Source: Bacillus paramycoides
GTDB lineage: Bacteria > Bacillota > Bacilli > Bacillales > Bacillaceae_G
NCBI RefSeq assembly: GCF_001884235.1
Contig: NZ_MAOI01000039.1
Coordinates: 54,510-118,509 of the forward strand
Length of the DNA: 64,000 nt
Direction: 5' to 3'
The first letter of the stretch is position 1. Each line of letters begins with the position of its first letter. Both the position numbers and the translations under genes were made by a program. Below, piece by piece: positions 60,854 through 64,000 of the stretch. Below the pieces are notes generated by a model. It was not told the DNA's origin. It ran no database searches and saw nothing but the letters and a program-made list of their open reading frames with translations.

Positions 60854-62953
60854 CTATTCACATTCATACCGGTAAATTTCCTTACCATATCCTCTATCAA
60901 TTATTAAAATTTCATTTGGATACAATGTTTTATGCTCCATTCCCACTTCTTCCTCTGTAATAAACATCCCGTCAATAATCATCCCAACTACTTGCGATTC
61001 TTTCGCTACAAATATAGATTTCGATCCTTTTTTCGCTATTAATGTTACAGATTGCACAGTCTTTCTTTCTGCTCGAAATGGAATGCCAAAATAGTGTTTC
61101 CACCATTTATTTCTAAGTAACTCAGGTTCAGATTGGTAAAGCCAATCTTTCGCCACTTCTTGATCCCATTCGTAATATAATAATGCTTTCCGGTGAAACC
61201 TCGGACGAACAATCCATCCTAAAATAATAATTCCTACTATGAAAAGTAATAACGTGATAGGAATTACACATTTAAAAATGAGCGCATACTTCTCAAAAAA
61301 CGGTGCATTTTCAATGTGAAGTGAAATCTTTTCTTTTACTTCTTGTAATTTTGAATCATTGATCGTGATGGTAGCTTCTACGGTGCCTGTATCTGTAAAA
61401 TTGAATGTGTCGGAGTAATAGGGACGAGGATAAACGTAAATTTGATTACCATGCTGTTTTAATTCGTAGTTAATCGATTGATTAGATGTGACACCAGTAG
61501 ATTTTAATAGTTTCTTTACAGCCTCTTCTGTCATCGGTTTATCATCTAACTGGGGCTGTAAAATAAATGGTTTACTATTTTCTAAATTTGTTACTTTTTC
61601 TTCATAATCTTTCGTAACAGTTTGAAGTGATAATTTCTGTTTTTCAGCTGTATCAATTTTGAATTCTTTCGTCTGCCTATAAAATCCCTTTATATTCATA
61701 TGAACTTTCCCGCGTACTAACTCTTTTCCAACTTTTATTTCGTAATAAAACACATGCCTTTTATCGTCCCACTTCATCGGATACTGCTTCCCGTCTATTT
61801 CTACTTCTGCTTCAAAATAAGAAGACTGAATTGGTAGCTCAGTAGGCTTTGCTTCAATAACTGCCGTTACACCTTCGTACATTTTCTCAACAGTTTTTCT
61901 ATCTTTATCATCTTTGTCATACGTAGAAACAGTATAATTAAGTGCCGGTTCAACAAGTACTTGTAACCCTTCTTTCTCAATGTCTTGATCCACTTCTATC
62001 GTATATGTCCCTGGCTTAATCACTTCCTGATTCGCCGTACTTACATGCACTATATTTCCGAATAATTTAGCTTCTCCTGGCGCATGTATGGAAAAAGAAG
62101 ATTGTAGCTGTAACGGTTTAGAGATTTGCACAACTTGATAGTTAGACAAAGAAGGCGATTGTCGTACAAGTGTCATACGCTTTAATGGAAACGGCGTTGT
62201 AATCTCCACTTTTTTTCCGGATATTTTCGTTTTCACAATCGATTCAACAGAAGAAAATGGATCGCGATTTGCAACTAATGCTGCCACTTGATTCACACTT
62301 TTTACAATACCATCCTCTCCACTAGATGGCATCGTAACACCATTTATCTCTTTCTTCCATATTTCTTTAAAAGTATTTAGCTGCTCTTTTTCTTGCTGTC
62401 CTAAATCTTCTTCCATCGTTATTAAGACTGGATGTAAAGAAATCTTTTTTAAGTCCATTTCTTTCCTAAACTGTGCTAACTTCTGTGTAATTTGTTCTTT
62501 TCCGCCAACCTTATCTTTTTCTAAGTCATTAAATGCCCCGTCAGTTAATACAATAAGCCAAAATTCACGTTTCCCATCTATATCCGCTTCCTTTTTTATT
62601 GATTGCATTGCCGTTTCTACTGCGCTAAACGGAGTATTTAAATACGTTTTCCACGCTCCAATTCCATCAATTTCTGTTTGCCTTTTATCCTTTGTTAAAG
62701 CAATATTTAGCGGATCGTTCGGTCGGCTCATTGGAACGTAAGAAAATTTATCTTTCTCGTCTAATAGTGCAACTAAACTTTGCAAAGCATAATTGGCATA
62801 CTTCCAGCGATCGTTATTTCTCATGCTGCCCGAATCATCATATACAAGTGAAACGACCCTTTCCTTTGCCTCCTCTCCTTTTGCAAAAGTCCAAAAAGGA
62901 TGTAACCATATAAATAGAAAAATCATGAATGTGGCACAAATTCGAATTTTCAT
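60854..62953 (-). CDS. Membrane-anchored VWA-domain protein
   Basis: 699 residues. A signal peptide (MKIRICATFMIFLFIWLHPF) is followed by a von Willebrand A domain (about 32-230) with the MIDAS motif YDDSGSM at 38-44 and LTDGAFND. Next are beta-rich extracellular domains, one membrane helix (ITLLLFIVGIIILGWIV) and a cytosolic tail of about 115 residues. The tail could meet the tubulin-like protein encoded next. The ATG at 62953 begins the signal peptide; the extra 20 codons to 63013 do not fit one. Confidence 0.82.
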   Translation of the reverse strand: MKIRICATFMIFLFIWLHPFWTFAKGEEAKERVVSLVYDDSGSMRNNDRWKYANYALQSLVALLDEKDKFSYVPMSRPNDPLNIALTKDKRQTEIDGIGAWKTYLNTPFSAVETAMQSIKKEADIDGKREFWLIVLTDGAFNDLEKDKVGGKEQITQKLAQFRKEMDLKKISLHPVLITMEEDLGQQEKEQLNTFKEIWKKEINGVTMPSSGEDGIVKSVNQVAALVANRDPFSSVESIVKTKISGKKVEITTPFPLKRMTLVRQSPSLSNYQVVQISKPLQLQSSFSIHAPGEAKLFGNIVHVSTANQEVIKPGTYTIEVDQDIEKEGLQVLVEPALNYTVSTYDKDDKDRKTVEKMYEGVTAVIEAKPTELPIQSSYFEAEVEIDGKQYPMKWDDKRHVFYYEIKVGKELVRGKVHMNIKGFYRQTKEFKIDTAEKQKLSLQTVTKDYEEKVTNLENSKPFILQPQLDDKPMTEEAVKKLLKSTGVTSNQSINYELKQHGNQIYVYPRPYYSDTFNFTDTGTVEATITINDSKLQEVKEKISLHIENAPFFEKYALIFKCVIPITLLLFIVGIIILGWIVRPRFHRKALLYYEWDQEVAKDWLYQSEPELLRNKWWKHYFGIPFRAERKTVQSVTLIAKKGSKSIFVAKESQVVGMIIDGMFITEEEVGMEHKTLYPNEILIIDRGYGKEIYRYECE

Positions 62954-63194
62954 GATGAGGCTTCGCCACCTTTGTAGACAAATTCCTATGTTTAAATTTA
63001 TGAGAGGAAACAAGATATATGACTTGTATTTTAGGACAACAGTTCACAACAATAACATTATGTAAGAAAAGTTGAAATATCCCATTTTATATTTCGAGTT
63101 TTTTCCTTATTATATATCCGAAATAACACATAGCTTTCATACTTTTCCCCTTATAAATTTCACCATAAAGGTTTGATTTTCTACTCAATACAAA

Positions 63195-63232
63195 AAATAA
63201 AGAGCACGCTACTGCTAGCGCGCTCTTTATTT
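63195..63232 (-). terminator. Terminator of the 111-residue protein gene
   Basis: AAATAAAGAGCACGCTA pairs with TAGCGCGCTCTTTATTT (one mismatch); the stop codon 63227-63229 lies in the stem. Confidence 0.82.
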
Positions 63233-63562
63233 CTTCACATATACTTCAACAATCGGATTTTCCTTCTGATCTGCATGTAAACGTATATTCTCTTCACCCG
63301 CATTATAAATGCTAGCTAACAGCATAACCGTTAACAAATTAGGTATCTTCGCATCGCTTCCATATTTTCTTTCAAGTGCTTCCTTATATTCAAAATCTAA
63401 ATCACCCTGCACATATGTATATACCTCAAAACCATCTTCCAAATTACTAACTACTGTATCTATAATATCCGCCCCTACTTGTTTCTTCATTTCACTTCGC
63501 AATGCTTCTATAAATTCTTCCCAAGGAACTTCGTACGTCTGAAATTGATCTGTAGATTTCAT
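63227..63562 (-). CDS. Conserved-looking protein of unknown function
   Basis: 111 residues, soluble, acidic: helix VPWEEFIEALRSEMKKQVGA, then LEDGFEVYTYVQGDLDFEYK and a C-terminal strand PIVEVYVKK. No family is recognised. GAGGAGG precedes the ATG by about 7 bases. It is upstream of the VWA gene on the same strand, but a strong terminator lies between them, so it is probably a separate unit. Confidence 0.72.
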   Translation of the reverse strand: MKSTDQFQTYEVPWEEFIEALRSEMKKQVGADIIDTVVSNLEDGFEVYTYVQGDLDFEYKEALERKYGSDAKIPNLLTVMLLASIYNAGEENIRLHADQKENPIVEVYVKK

Positions 63563-63662
63563 TTCATTTCCTCCTCACTATATATGCTGTTCATATATTT
63601 CCCCTTTTCTATAACAATTATAATAGGTAGGTCATTCATACAAGCCGCACTTGTCCCCCCTA

Positions 63663-63671
63663 CATATCGTA
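63663..63671 (+). promoter_or_regulatory. Sigma-K-like -10 element
   Basis: CATATCGTA matches CATANNNTA, 28 bases before the ATG of the Gly/Cys-rich protein. The -35 is not clear. Confidence 0.3.
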
Positions 63672-63698
63672 TTACTGTAATGCGAAGGAGGAAAGAAC

Positions 63699-64000
63699 AT
63701 GCATAGACAAAAATGTTATGATACATGCCAACGTTATTTCGGTAAAATGGTTCGAATTGAAGATTTTGATGGTCGTATCCATTTAGGAAAAATAATAGAC
63801 GTGACAAATGATTCTGTTTGGATCGAGCCGGTACAAAGACGGTCATCTTTTGATACAGGATTTGGCTACAATGATGCATATCCAGACGGTGGTTGTGATA
63901 TTTGTGGCGGTCTTAGTAGATGTGACAGCTGTGGCTTCGGATTTGGCGGTAGCTGGGGCGGCGATGGTTTCAGCGGTGGTTGCGGCGGTGGTGGTTGTGG
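63699..64000 (+). CDS. Gly/Cys-rich protein, 3' end outside window
   Basis: First 100 codons. A small beta-rich domain (YFGKMVRIEDFDGRIHLGKI) is followed by a tail very rich in Gly and Cys (GGCDICGGLSRCDSCGFGFG and onward). AAGGAGG lies 8 bases before the ATG. The tail resembles spore-surface or self-assembling proteins, and a CATATCGTA element at 63663-63671 fits a sigma-K -10. No family recognised; cut by the window edge. Confidence 0.65.
   Translation, partial: MHRQKCYDTCQRYFGKMVRIEDFDGRIHLGKIIDVTNDSVWIEPVQRRSSFDTGFGYNDAYPDGGCDICGGLSRCDSCGFGFGGSWGGDGFSGGCGGGGC

Noticed and set aside
63559-63879. Minus-strand ORF of 106 codons across the start of the Gly/Cys-rich gene
   Set aside because: It covers the strong ribosome binding site and coding start of the plus-strand gene and has no initiation signal of its own.

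Overview
The window is about 64 kb of AT-rich chromosome from a spore-forming Bacillota. It is most likely from the Bacillus cereus group. The reasons are the low GC, strong GGAGG ribosome binding sites with frequent TTG and GTG starts, and U-tailed hairpin terminators after most genes. Family content also fits: an arylamine N-acetyltransferase with a Glu in place of the catalytic Asp, a Rap-Phr cassette, a sqhC-type cyclase, a YfhD-like small protein and DUF4176/WXG100 type VII secretion modules. No rRNA, intact tRNA, CRISPR array or complete insertion sequence was seen.

Layout. 0-8 kb: the 3' part of nat, pepF, then a minus-strand group of three agmatine-deiminase-family genes (one internally deleted) around a MerR regulator, and a serine hydrolase. 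8-11.5 kb: a divergent MFS/LysR pair and a secreted glycerophosphodiesterase. 12-17.3 kb: an accessory locus with a predicted type VII secreted, membrane-active effector, a possible chaperone, and duplicated downstream modules of six-helix membrane proteins (candidate immunity proteins) plus DUF4176 proteins; one module still carries an orphan copy of the effector 3' end. 17.4-24.3 kb: an FAD monooxygenase, an ArsR-oxidoreductase pair, SelO and a Rap-Phr quorum-sensing cassette. 24-36 kb: housekeeping and metabolic genes with several gene remnants (collagenase tail, solute-binding-protein tail) and a possible tRNA-arm remnant.

36-57 kb: a cold-shock gene with a structured leader and a 13-codon upstream ORF, a flavodoxin behind Fur-box-like sites, an acetate transporter, an ASCH/Nudix pair, a benzil-reductase-type SDR, an argH paralogue with an acetyltransferase, a beta-lactamase-like protein, a nucleoside hydrolase, panF-yhdT, an aldehyde dehydrogenase, a FabG-like SDR, a squalene/polyprenoid cyclase, a YuiD-like protein, RarD and an amino-acid permease with a hairpin leader. 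57-63 kb: a distinctive minus-strand unit of a membrane-anchored VWA protein, a 1,119-residue tubulin/FtsZ-like GTPase and a 46-residue protein. The window ends in a Gly/Cys-rich protein cut by the edge.

The two systems most worth attention are the type VII effector locus with its duplicated candidate immunity genes, and the VWA-tubulin unit, which resembles the FtsZl-1 type membrane-remodelling systems predicted by genome context. All functions are read from sequence and family memory; no database search was run.
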